NCBI RefSeq assembly: GCF_018860705.1
Contig: NZ_JAHKQA010000035.1
Location: forward strand, 1 to 57,982
Source of the DNA: Citreicella sp. C3M06
GTDB lineage: Bacteria; Pseudomonadota; Alphaproteobacteria; Rhodobacterales; Rhodobacteraceae
Length of the DNA stretch: 57,982 nucleotides
Reading direction: 5' to 3'
A program made the translations under genes and the position numbers. Position 1 is the stretch's first letter; the number at the start of each line of letters is the position of its first letter. The notes beneath the pieces are model-generated. The model ran no database searches. It had not been told where the DNA came from and worked only from the letters and a program-made list of their open reading frames with translations. Below, piece by piece: positions 10,135 to 17,578 of this stretch.

Positions 10135-10257
10135 TCAGCAGCTAGTCCCACGCCAGCCATCGGTGTAATGGCTCAGCGCGACGGTTTGCCCGTCACGCTC
10201 CTGAGAGCGCATCTTGCGGCCAAAGCCGGGCACCCGCACGAATGCGCGGTTGCTCAT
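10135..10257 (-). CDS. Short ORF, possible N-terminal fragment of the hydrolase-like gene
   Basis: A 40-aa frame starting MSNRAFVRVPGFGRKM and ending in a stop at 10135, nine bases before the start of the hydrolase-like frame and in a different register. A GGGGGA stretch precedes the ATG. It reads like a natural protein start (basic, with a GQTVALSHYTDGW segment) that ends abruptly. Either it is an independent peptide or the first exon-like piece of a gene split by a deletion. I cannot tell which from the sequence alone. Confidence 0.35.
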   Translation of the reverse strand: MSNRAFVRVPGFGRKMRSQERDGQTVALSHYTDGWRGTSC

Positions 10258-10425
10258 GGCGGGTCCCCCTGAAAAGCTGTCATGCGATGAAAACCTGTGG
10301 TGTAAATGCGCTGTGAGCTCAGCATGAAACACGCTATGCGGGAATAACCCCGGCGTCGGGCCATCGCGGTTGCGCCGGTAGCGGGGGCGCGCTACCACTT
10401 CGCGACCCGCTGAAGGATGCCGCTC

Positions 10426-10905
10426 ATGAGCCACATCTCGCAGATCGTCCTTGACGATGCGAACCTGCCGCCGCCCACGCCCGAGATCGAGCAGGAGCGC
10501 AAGGTGGCGATGTTCGACCTTATGGAAGAGAACAGCTTTACGCTGCCAATGCGCGACGAGCGCGAGGTACCCGCCGGGCCCTATACGCTGGCCCTCGCCA
10601 TCCGCGAAAAGCGCCTCGTTTTCGACGTGGCCAGTGAAAGCGGTGAACCCTGCGCCGAATTCCACCTGTCGCTGTCGCCCTTCCGCGAGGTGGTGCGCGA
10701 CTATTTTCAGATCTGCAAAAGCTACTTCGATGCGGTCAAGACCGCGACGCCCGGCCAGATCGAAACCATCGACATGGCCCGGCGCGGCATTCACAACGAA
10801 GGTGCGCGCATCCTGCAAGAGCGGCTGGAGGGCAAGGCCGATGTCGATGACGCCACCGCGCGCCGCCTCTTCACGCTGATCTGCGTGCTGCATTTCGGAG
10901 GCTGA
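10426..10905 (+). CDS. UPF0262 family protein
   Basis: A 159-aa protein whose start MSHISQIVLDDANLPPPTPE matches the UPF0262 family, which is widespread in Alphaproteobacteria next to hisD and a low-molecular-weight phosphatase. I chose ATG 10426 over ATG 10417 because GAAGG ends at 10416, leaving 9 nt to 10426 and none to 10417. The family has no known function. The acidic N-terminus and the central FREVVRDYFQICKSYFDAV helix are typical. The phosphatase gene begins 3 nt after the stop. Confidence 0.88.
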   Translation: MSHISQIVLDDANLPPPTPEIEQERKVAMFDLMEENSFTLPMRDEREVPAGPYTLALAIREKRLVFDVASESGEPCAEFHLSLSPFREVVRDYFQICKSYFDAVKTATPGQIETIDMARRGIHNEGARILQERLEGKADVDDATARRLFTLICVLHFGG

Positions 10906-10908
10906 CAT

Positions 10909-11355
10909 TTGGCCAGCCTGCCACAATCGGTGCTTTTTTGTTGTGACCACAATGCCGTCCGCTCGCCCATGGCCGAGGGGATCATGAAGAAACTCTATGG
11001 TTTTGAAAGCTATGTACAGTCGGTCGGGGTGGTCAACGATCTCGATGTCGACGGTTTTGCCATTTCGGTGTGCCGCGAAATCGGGGTCGAGCTTGATCAT
11101 CACAAGTCGCGCAGCTTTGAAGAGCTTGAAGAGATGGGAGAGGCGCTGTCGGGGTTCGATCTGATCGTCGCCATGTCGCCCGCCTCGCAGCGCGCGGCGC
11201 TGGACCTCACCCGTTTCTACCACTTGACGGTGGAATACTGGCCGATCATGGATCCGACGGGGCTGGGCGAAACCCGCGAGACCAAGCTCAACGCCTATCG
11301 CCAGACCCGCGACCAGATCCGAGAGAAACTCAAGAGCCGATGGGGAGCCACATGA
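10909..11355 (+). CDS. Low-molecular-weight protein-tyrosine-phosphatase-like / arsenate-reductase-like protein
   Basis: A 148-aa protein with a TTG start. The P-loop is C-D-H-N-A-V-R-S at residues 12–19, a CX5R-S loop as in low-molecular-weight phosphatases, followed by PMAEG. The general acid is probably Asp115 in WPIMDPTG. The usual loop is C-L-G-N-I-C-R-S; here the second cysteine is Val17, and a second cysteine sits just before the catalytic one (Cys11–Cys12). It could be a protein or small-molecule phosphatase, or arsenate-linked, but the classic ArsC cysteine pair is not evident. It overlaps the next gene by 4 nt and is the fixed partner of UPF0262 in this clade. Confidence 0.8.
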   Translation: MASLPQSVLFCCDHNAVRSPMAEGIMKKLYGFESYVQSVGVVNDLDVDGFAISVCREIGVELDHHKSRSFEELEEMGEALSGFDLIVAMSPASQRAALDLTRFYHLTVEYWPIMDPTGLGETRETKLNAYRQTRDQIREKLKSRWGAT

Positions 11356-11750
11356 GCGCCACCGACACGATCCGCGCCTATTTCGAAGCCTTCAACGCCG
11401 GCGACACCGAGGCGATGCTGGCCTGCCTCGACCCGGAGGTGGCCCATCACGTCAACGAGGGGCAGGTGCGCATCGGCAAGGTCAAATTCGCCGAATTTTG
11501 CGCCCATATGAGCCATTGCTACGCCGAAAATCTCACCGACATGGTGATCTTCGAAGCCGAGGGCGGCAGCCGCGCCGCCGCCGAATTCACCGTGAACGGC
11601 ACCTACCTCAAGACCGACGCCGGCCTGCCCGAGGCGCGGGGCCAGACCTACCGTCTGCCCGCCGGATCGTTCTTCAGCCTCAAGGGGGGCAAGATCACCC
11701 GCGTGGTGACCTATTACAATCTCGCAGACTGGACCCGTCAGGTTTCTTGA
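11352..11750 (+). CDS. SnoaL-like / ketosteroid-isomerase-related protein
   Basis: A 132-aa single-domain protein starting at ATG 11352, overlapping the phosphatase stop (ATGA). The sequence IRAYFEAFNAGDTEAMLACL and the closing pattern FSLKGGKITRVVTYYNL are typical of the NTF2/SnoaL cone fold, which binds small hydrophobic ligands. No catalytic pair can be assigned. It is coupled to the GNAT gene behind it by a TGATG junction. The three genes from here to 13299 are not part of the usual murA–infA block and look like an inserted accessory operon. Confidence 0.75.
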   Translation: MSATDTIRAYFEAFNAGDTEAMLACLDPEVAHHVNEGQVRIGKVKFAEFCAHMSHCYAENLTDMVIFEAEGGSRAAAEFTVNGTYLKTDAGLPEARGQTYRLPAGSFFSLKGGKITRVVTYYNLADWTRQVS

Positions 11751-12418
11751 TGCGTGTCGAGGTTCTGACAGGCGCCGCGCTGGACGCGGCGCTTGACGAC
11801 GTAGCCCACCTGCGGATCTCGGTGTTTCGCGCGTTCCCGTATCTCTACGACGGTGATCTCGCCTACGAGAGGCGCTATCTCGAAGCCTATCACGGCACTG
11901 AACGGGCGGTTCTGGTCGGGGCCTTCGATGGCACCCGCCTCGTCGGGGCGGCGACCGGCACGCATATGCTGGATCATGCCGAGGAATTCTCCGGGGCCTT
12001 CGAGGGTCATGGCATCGACCTGACAACGGTATTCTACTGCGCCGAATCCGTATTGCTGCCAGAGTATCGCGGGCAGGGCGCCGGACATCGGTTCTTTGAT
12101 CTGCGCGAGGCGCATGGCCGGGGGCTGGGCTGTACCCTGAGCGCGTTTTGCGCGGTGCAGCGCCCGGCGGATCATCCGCTGCGGCTCGCCAGCTACGCCC
12201 CGCTCGACCCGTTCTGGCGCAAGCGGGGCTATGCGCCCCTGCCGGATGCGGTTGCGACTTTCCGCTGGAAGGACGTGGGCGAGACGCAGGAAACCGACCA
12301 CCCCCTGCAATTCTGGATCAGACCTCTCGATCCGCAAACATCTTCTTCTGGCCTTAAATATCCCGGGGTCCGGGGCAGCGCCCCGGCTTCGCTCTCACCA
12401 ACAGGACTCAAGCCATGA
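11750..12418 (+). CDS. GNAT family N-acetyltransferase with a repeat-derived tail
   Basis: A 222-aa protein starting at ATG 11750 on the TGATG junction with the SnoaL-like gene. The acetyl-CoA loop is LPEYRGQGAGHRFFDLREAH, a clear Q/R-x-x-G-x-G/A motif, and the rest fits the GNAT fold (FWRKRGYAPLP near the C-terminus). The substrate is unknown. The last ~25 residues (from about SSSGLKYPGVRG) are encoded by a copy of the genome's intergenic repeat, so the original stop codon was probably lost or lay earlier. The present stop TGA overlaps the ATG of the next gene, which makes the repeat-derived tail the coupling segment of the operon. Confidence 0.82.
   Translation: MRVEVLTGAALDAALDDVAHLRISVFRAFPYLYDGDLAYERRYLEAYHGTERAVLVGAFDGTRLVGAATGTHMLDHAEEFSGAFEGHGIDLTTVFYCAESVLLPEYRGQGAGHRFFDLREAHGRGLGCTLSAFCAVQRPADHPLRLASYAPLDPFWRKRGYAPLPDAVATFRWKDVGETQETDHPLQFWIRPLDPQTSSSGLKYPGVRGSAPASLSPTGLKP
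12343..12386 (-). repeat. Intergenic repeat copy 1 (box plus GC hairpin), inside the GNAT tail
   Basis: On the minus strand this reads as a GC-rich hairpin CCGGGGC-AGC-GCCCCGG (12370–12386) followed by the box GGGATATTT...GGCCAGAAGAA (12343–12368). The same two parts recur at 16704–16767, 38673–38725 and 45544–45610. The box also recurs at 38621–38651 and, degenerate, at 52512–52541. Here it is translated as the end of the acetyltransferase gene. Confidence 0.8.
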
Positions 12419-13299
12419 AACTTGCCACCGCCGCCTATCAGATGGATTTCCTCAATAGCTGGGACGATTACGTCGCCAAGCTCACCGAATGGGTGTCCGA
12501 GGCGGCCAGCAATGGCGCCGAGCTGATGGTGTTTCCCGAATTTGGCTGCATGGAGCTTGCAACGCTGAAGGGGCGGGCCACGGCGATGGATCTCGAAGCC
12601 TCGCTACACGCCGTGAATGAGCTGATCCCGCAGGTCGATGCGCTTCATGCCGAGCTTGCAAAGGCGCATGGCGCCCATATCCTTGCCGCCTCGGCGCCGG
12701 TCTTCGATCCGGCCTACGGTCCGCGCCCGGTGAACCGGGCCCGGTTCTTCGCCCCTTCGGGCGACATGGTGGTTCAGGACAAGCAGATCATGACCCGTTT
12801 CGAGCGCGAAGACTGGGACGTTGTCCCCGGTTGCCCGTTGCAGCTCTTCGACACCAGTTTTGGGAAGATCGGCATCCTGATCTGCTACGACAGCCAGTAT
12901 CCGCTTCTGGGCCGGGCGCTGAGCGAGGCGGATATGATCCTCGTGCCCTCGACCACCGAAGCCGCCTATGGATTCAACCGCGTGCGTTCGGGGTGCCGGG
13001 CGCGAGCGATCGAACAGCAATGCATCACCGTGATGTCCTCGACCGTCGGGGATTGCGATTGGTCGACCTCCGTCGAAACCAGCCGGGGCAGGGGTGGCGT
13101 CTTTGGCCCGCCCGACACCGGCTTCCCCGAGGACGGGATCATCGCGCAGGGGGTCATGGACCGGCCCGGCTGGACCTATGCTGACGTTGATCTTGACGCG
13201 GTGGCGCGGGTCCGCAAGGATGGAGTCGTGCTCAACCGCACCCACTGGGACGAGCAGGCCGGACGGGATCACCCCGCCGAATTGCGGAGCCTTTCGTGA
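12415..13299 (+). CDS. Carbon-nitrogen hydrolase (nitrilase superfamily)
   Basis: A 294-aa cytoplasmic hydrolase of amides or nitriles. The catalytic triad is visible: Glu42 in VFPEFG, Lys123 in VQDKQIMTRFE and the nucleophile Cys157 in GILICYDSQYP. The protein resembles the uncharacterised Nit-like amidases rather than true nitrilases. Its ATG lies in the stop of the GNAT gene (4-nt overlap), so the two are made together with the SnoaL-like protein. An acetyltransferase paired with an amidase suggests handling of an amine or amide metabolite, but no substrate can be named. Confidence 0.9.
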   Translation: MKLATAAYQMDFLNSWDDYVAKLTEWVSEAASNGAELMVFPEFGCMELATLKGRATAMDLEASLHAVNELIPQVDALHAELAKAHGAHILAASAPVFDPAYGPRPVNRARFFAPSGDMVVQDKQIMTRFEREDWDVVPGCPLQLFDTSFGKIGILICYDSQYPLLGRALSEADMILVPSTTEAAYGFNRVRSGCRARAIEQQCITVMSSTVGDCDWSTSVETSRGRGGVFGPPDTGFPEDGIIAQGVMDRPGWTYADVDLDAVARVRKDGVVLNRTHWDEQAGRDHPAELRSLS

Positions 13300-13392
13300 T
13301 TTCGCTATTCTAGCCTTGAAAAGCCGCGCGTTTGGGCGCATATCCTGACGCGTTCCGCGAGCTTTGGCGGAATAGCGACTTCAGGAGACGAC

Positions 13393-13611
13393 ATGGCCAA
13401 GGAAGACACTCTCGAATTCCCCGGCGTCGTAAAGGAACTCCTGCCCAACGCGACATTCCGGGTCGAACTCGAGAACGGCCATGAAATCATCGCGCACACG
13501 GCAGGCAAGATGCGGAAAAACCGCATCCGCGTTCTGGCAGGCGACCGGGTCCAGGTGGAAATGACCCCTTACGATCTGACCAAGGGTCGGATCAACTACC
13601 GCTTCAAGTAA
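13393..13611 (+). CDS. infA: Translation initiation factor IF-1
   Basis: A 72-aa protein, the standard length, consisting of one S1-type OB fold. Family residues are obvious in [31 protein letters not shown] and [12 protein letters not shown] at the C-terminus. It binds the ribosomal A site of the 30S subunit during initiation. A GGAGA ribosome site lies 5 nt before the ATG. In Rhodobacteraceae infA is followed by maf, rng and yacG, as it is here. Confidence 0.99.
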   Translation: MAKEDTLEFPGVVKELLPNATFRVELENGHEIIAHTAGKMRKNRIRVLAGDRVQVEMTPYDLTKGRINYRFK

Positions 13612-13677
13612 GCCTCGCATGGGCCTGAAGACACCGGCAAACTCCGCTTTGCGGACCATGTTCGCGCGGGCCCGCGC

Positions 13678-14253
13678 ATGAAACTGATCCTTGGATCGGG
13701 CAGCCCCCGGCGGCGCGAGTTGCTCGCTCAGCTCGGGCTGACCCCGTCGGAGATCCGCCCCCCCGACATCGATGAAACGCCGCGCAGGAACGAGCTGCCG
13801 CGCCCTTATTGCGTGCGACTCGCCCGCGAGAAGGCCGAGGCGATCGCCTGCGGCGACGGCGAGTTGGTGCTTTGCGCCGACACCACCGTTGCGCTGGGGC
13901 GGCGAATCCTCGGCAAGCCCGAAGATGCCGCCGAGGCGCGCCGTTTCCTCGATCTACTGTCGGGGCGGCGGCACAAGGTGATCACCGCCGTCGCGGTGAA
14001 GCGCGGCGATCGGATCTGGCAGCGCGACGTCGTCACCGATGTGCGCATGAAACGCCTGTCGGCGCCCGAGATTGCAAGCTACGTCGCCAGCGGTGACTGG
14101 CAGGGCAAGGCGGGCGGCTACGGCATTCAGGGGCCTGCCGGGGCGTTCATTCCGTGGATCTCGGGCAGCTTTCCGGCCGTTGTCGGCCTGCCGCTGGCCG
14201 AGACCGCCAATCTTTTGCAGGCAGCGGGATTTCCGCTATACGAGGGGTCATGA
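13678..14253 (+). CDS. maf: Maf-family nucleoside triphosphate pyrophosphatase
   Basis: A 191-aa protein with the Maf signature [17 protein letters not shown] at the N-terminus, [17 protein letters not shown] in the middle and [20 protein letters not shown] later, covering the metal- and triphosphate-binding sites. Proteins of this family hydrolyse non-canonical or modified NTPs (7-methyl-GTP or dTTP/UTP) and were first linked to septum formation. The exact subgroup is not certain. The stop overlaps the rng start by 4 nt. Confidence 0.93.
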   Translation: MKLILGSGSPRRRELLAQLGLTPSEIRPPDIDETPRRNELPRPYCVRLAREKAEAIACGDGELVLCADTTVALGRRILGKPEDAAEARRFLDLLSGRRHKVITAVAVKRGDRIWQRDVVTDVRMKRLSAPEIASYVASGDWQGKAGGYGIQGPAGAFIPWISGSFPAVVGLPLAETANLLQAAGFPLYEGS

Positions 14254-15266
14254 AGGGACGCACCATTGCACTTGGCGCGATCGACGGGGCCGAAGCGGCC
14301 GCGCTGATCGTCGACGGCCAGCTTCACGACCTGCTTGTCGACAGCGATCATCCTCGCCCGGGCACGATATATCGTGCCGTGGCGCTGCGCCCGATGAAGG
14401 GGCAGGGTGGGATGTTCCTTGAAACCCCGGATGGCAACGCGTTTCTGCGGCAGGTCAAGGGGCTTGCGCCGGGCCAGCCGCTGCTGGTTCAGGTCAGCGG
14501 TTATGCCGACCCGGGCAAGGCGATTCCGGTCAACACGCGCCTGCTGTTCAAATCACGCTATGCCATCGTCACCCCCGGCGCGCCCGGCATCAATGTCTCG
14601 CGCCAGATCCGCGATGACGATCTGCGCGAGACGCTGCTGGAAATCGCCCATGACGTGATGGAAGGCGAGCATGGGCTGATCCTGCGCTCGTCCTGCGCCG
14701 AGGCGCATCCGCAGGATATCGCCGAGGATATCGCGGCCATGGTGCAGCTTGCGGCGCAGGTGCTGGCAGATGAGTCCGGTGCGGCCGAGGTGCTGGTCGA
14801 GGGCGATAGCCCCCACATCCACGCCTGGCGCGAATGGACCGCCGACGAGATCGATGACAGCGCGGAAAGCTTCGATGCGCATGGCGTGTTCGACATGATC
14901 GACGCGCTGCGCGGGCCTCTTGTGCCGCTGGCCGGGGGCGGGTCGATGTATATCGAGCCGACGCGCGCGCTGGTCGCGGTCGATATCAATACCGGTGGCG
15001 ATACGTCGCCCGCTGCCGGGCTCAAGGCCAATATGGCGGCGCTGCGCGAGCTGCCGCGGCAGCTGCAGCTGCGCGGGCTTGGCGGGCAGGTGCTGGTCGA
15101 TCCGGCCCCCGCGCCCAAGAAGGACCGCCGCCAGATGGAGCAGGTGCTGCGCGCCGCGCTCAAGCAGGACGCGACCGAAACCATCATCGCAGGCTGGACG
15201 CAACTGGGGCTGATCGAGCTTCAGCGCAAGCGCGAGAGGGTTCCACTGACAGAGATCCTGGCATGA
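14250..15266 (+). CDS. rng: Ribonuclease E/G family protein (short RNase G-like)
   Basis: A 338-aa endoribonuclease of the RNase E/G family, starting at ATG 14250 inside the maf stop. An S1-like region spans about residues 35–105 and the DNase I-like catalytic part follows, with the Mg-binding Asp245 in [11 protein letters not shown] and a second acidic site in [11 protein letters not shown]. Compared with E. coli RNase G (489 aa) it is short and lacks the CPxC zinc-link that holds the tetramer together. Short versions are usual at the infA–maf locus in this group, where a full RNase E is encoded elsewhere. It probably matures rRNA or decays mRNA. Confidence 0.88.
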   Translation: MKGRTIALGAIDGAEAAALIVDGQLHDLLVDSDHPRPGTIYRAVALRPMKGQGGMFLETPDGNAFLRQVKGLAPGQPLLVQVSGYADPGKAIPVNTRLLFKSRYAIVTPGAPGINVSRQIRDDDLRETLLEIAHDVMEGEHGLILRSSCAEAHPQDIAEDIAAMVQLAAQVLADESGAAEVLVEGDSPHIHAWREWTADEIDDSAESFDAHGVFDMIDALRGPLVPLAGGGSMYIEPTRALVAVDINTGGDTSPAAGLKANMAALRELPRQLQLRGLGGQVLVDPAPAPKKDRRQMEQVLRAALKQDATETIIAGWTQLGLIELQRKRERVPLTEILA

Positions 15267-15451
15267 GCTGCCCGATCTGCGCCCGCGAAACCGATCCGAA
15301 ATACCGCCCGTTCTGCGGCAAACGCTGCGCGGATGTGGACCTTGCGAAATGGATGACGGGCAGCTACGCGATTCCGTCAACCGACCCCGACGACGTCGAA
15401 GAGGCCATCGAGGCCGCAGAGCGCGCCCGAGACGAGGATACCAGACATTGA
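15263..15451 (+). CDS. yacG: DNA gyrase inhibitor / zinc-binding protein YacG
   Basis: A 62-aa protein with four zinc-binding cysteines in CPIC...FCGKRC and the family sequence ADVDLAKWMTGSYAIP. In E. coli YacG binds the GyrB C-terminus and inhibits gyrase. The acidic tail (DPDDVEEAIEAAERARDED) is typical of alphaproteobacterial forms. It overlaps both the rng stop and the following aminotransferase start by 4 nt. Confidence 0.93.
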   Translation: MSCPICARETDPKYRPFCGKRCADVDLAKWMTGSYAIPSTDPDDVEEAIEAAERARDEDTRH

Positions 15452-16698
15452 CCGCCATCACACCCGCACTGCTGGATGACATCCGTGGCAAGTTCGCCCA
15501 TGTCGATACCTGCCCCTTTACCGGGCCGCGGGTGTTTTTCGAGAACGCCGGCGGGGCGCTGACGCTGAAATCGGTGGTCGAGACCACGGCGAAATTCGCT
15601 GCCATCCCAGACAATCAGGGGCGCGACAATGCCGCGTCCCACGCGCTGGTGTCGGTGATCGACAAGGCGCGGGCGGATGCGGCGCTGTTTCTCAATGCGA
15701 CCGGGGGCAAGATCATCGTCGGCGAAAGCGGCACAGAGCTGCTGTTCCGCCTGATCGCCGATGCCTGTCTTGGCAGCGAGGCGGGCGTGGTGCTTGGCTC
15801 GATGATCGAGCATCCGGCCTCACGCAGCGCTGCCGCGCGCTGGTCGCAGGTGGCGGGCAAGCGCCATGTGCTGATCGCGCATGACGATGCCACCGGCACC
15901 GTGACGCCAGAGGCCTATGCCGCCGCCGTCACCCCCGATGTAAAGGTGGCGACGATCCTGCACACGTCGCCGGTGACCGGCATGGGCATGGATCTGCCCG
16001 GCATTGCGGCGGCGATCCGTGCGGTGGCGCCCGAGGCGCTGATCATCGTCGACGGCATCCAGCATGCCTGCCACGGCGGCATCGACGTGGCGGCGGCAGG
16101 GGTCGATGGCTATGTGATGTCTCCGTACAAGGTGTTTTCGCGCCACGGTTATGGGCTGGCATGGGCCTCGGAGCGGCTGAGCGCGCTGCGCCACAACGCC
16201 TTGATCGGGGCGCCGGAAGGATCGTGGGAGCTGGGCACGCGCGACACCGGGGCCTATGCGACCTTCTCCGACGTGGTCGGCTATTTCGACTGGCTTGGTG
16301 GGCGGGTGTCGGACGCAACCGATCGCCGTGCGCGCATCGAGGCGGCAGGCCGCGCCATCCACGAGCATGAGGCGGCGCTGACCCACGCCATACTGCACGG
16401 CACCGGCAACCTGCCGGGGCTGGCGGAAATGCCGGGCGTCGGGATCATCGGCGGGGTGGACAACCCCGCGCGCGAAGGGCTGGTGGGGTTTTATGTCGAT
16501 GGCAAGGCCTCGGCCGAGATCGTCGCGGCATTGTCTGACGAGGGCATCCGGGTGCACATGCGCAAGGCCGATCACTATTCGGGCAACGTGCTGACGCCGC
16601 TGGGCAAGCCCGATTGCGTGCGGGTCTCGCTGTGCCATTACAACACCGAAGGCGAGGTTGCGTCCTTCCTTGCGGCGATGACGCGGATACTGGGGTAA
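15448..16698 (+). CDS. Aminotransferase class V-fold PLP enzyme (cysteine desulfurase-like)
   Basis: A 416-aa PLP-dependent enzyme with a TTG start in the yacG stop. Fold-type I marks of the class V group are present: FFENAGGALTL near the N-terminus, HEHEAALTHAI later, and the presumed PLP lysine in YVMSPYKVFSRHGYG after LIIVDGIQHACHGG. The sequence is nearer to the cysteine desulfurase/isopenicillin-epimerase-like members than to kynureninase, but the substrate is open. Coupling to yacG is by overlap only and need not mean a shared function. Confidence 0.85.
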   Translation: MTAITPALLDDIRGKFAHVDTCPFTGPRVFFENAGGALTLKSVVETTAKFAAIPDNQGRDNAASHALVSVIDKARADAALFLNATGGKIIVGESGTELLFRLIADACLGSEAGVVLGSMIEHPASRSAAARWSQVAGKRHVLIAHDDATGTVTPEAYAAAVTPDVKVATILHTSPVTGMGMDLPGIAAAIRAVAPEALIIVDGIQHACHGGIDVAAAGVDGYVMSPYKVFSRHGYGLAWASERLSALRHNALIGAPEGSWELGTRDTGAYATFSDVVGYFDWLGGRVSDATDRRARIEAAGRAIHEHEAALTHAILHGTGNLPGLAEMPGVGIIGGVDNPAREGLVGFYVDGKASAEIVAALSDEGIRVHMRKADHYSGNVLTPLGKPDCVRVSLCHYNTEGEVASFLAAMTRILG

Positions 16699-16703
16699 GA
16701 AAA

Positions 16704-16767
16704 GGGGGGCGCTGCCCCTCTGCCGCCGATGGCGGCATTCACCCCGGGATATTTGAAGCCAGAAGAA
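16704..16767 (+). repeat. Intergenic repeat copy 2 (GC hairpin plus box)
   Basis: Lies just after the class V aminotransferase stop. A GGGGCGCTGCCCC hairpin near 16706–16718 and a second GCCGCCGATGGCGGC palindrome are followed by the box CCCCGGGATATTT...GCCAGAAGAA (16742–16767). This is the same order as the copy inside xdhB. The position after a stop codon suits a role at the 3' end of a transcript. Confidence 0.8.
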
Positions 16768-16846
16768 ACCCGGGCGGCGTGACGGTTGCAAGAGCAGTGC
16801 CAATCGTTGACGTTCGAACGAGTTTGACGACAGGACGGAGGCGCCG

Positions 16847-17578
16847 ATGCCGCTAGATGATGCTGTTTCCCCTTTGATCCGGACGGTGGGGCTGGACGGG
16901 ATGCTGGTGAGCTTTGGCGACCGGCTGAGCGAGCCTGCCAATCGCGCCGCCATTGCCTTTCGCGCCGCGCTGGACGCGCAGGGCTGGGAGGGAATCGAGG
17001 AGAGCTCGTCTTCGCTGGTGTCCTGTTATGTGCGGTTCGATCCGCTGGTGTTGGCGCATGCGGTGCTGCACGCCCGGCTTGAGGAGCTGATCGCGGCGCA
17101 GGACTGGCTGGAGGCGGAACTGCCGCATGGGCGGATGCTGCACCGCATTCCCACGGTCTATGGTGGCACGTCAGGGCCGCAGCTTGCGGAGGCGGCGGCG
17201 GCGGCAGGCCTGTCCGAGGCCGAGGCGCTGGAGTCGCTTTCGAGTGCGCGGGTGCGGGTGACGGCGCTTGGGTTTGCGCCCGGACAGCCCTATCTTGGCG
17301 AGCTTCCCGAGTGCTGGGATATCCCACGCCAGCAGGCGCTGACGCCGCGCGTTCCGAAGGGGGCGCTGGTGGTGGCGATCCGGCAACTGGTGCTGTTTGG
17401 CGTGAGTGCGCCGACCGGCTGGCGGCATGTCGGGCAGACCGGCGCTGAGCTGTTCCGCGAGGGGGCCGAGCGGCCGTTTCTGCTGGCGCCGGGCGATGAG
17501 GTGGTGTTTCCGGCGGTGTCTGCCGAGGCGTTGCGCGGCATGGCGAATGGCGGAGTGAGCAGCGAGGTGCTGTCATGA
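16847..17578 (+). CDS. pxpB: 5-oxoprolinase subunit PxpB (KipI-like)
   Basis: A 243-aa protein of the KipI/allophanate-hydrolase-subunit-1 family. Marks are VLAHAVLHARLEELI, HRIPTVYGGTSGPQL and the FAPGQPYLGELPE region, followed by PRVPKGALVVA. With PxpC and PxpA it forms the bacterial ATP-dependent 5-oxoprolinase that opens pyroglutamate to glutamate. The order pxpB–pxpC–pxpA here is complete. The stop overlaps the pxpC start by 4 nt. Confidence 0.92.
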   Translation: MPLDDAVSPLIRTVGLDGMLVSFGDRLSEPANRAAIAFRAALDAQGWEGIEESSSSLVSCYVRFDPLVLAHAVLHARLEELIAAQDWLEAELPHGRMLHRIPTVYGGTSGPQLAEAAAAAGLSEAEALESLSSARVRVTALGFAPGQPYLGELPECWDIPRQQALTPRVPKGALVVAIRQLVLFGVSAPTGWRHVGQTGAELFREGAERPFLLAPGDEVVFPAVSAEALRGMANGGVSSEVLS

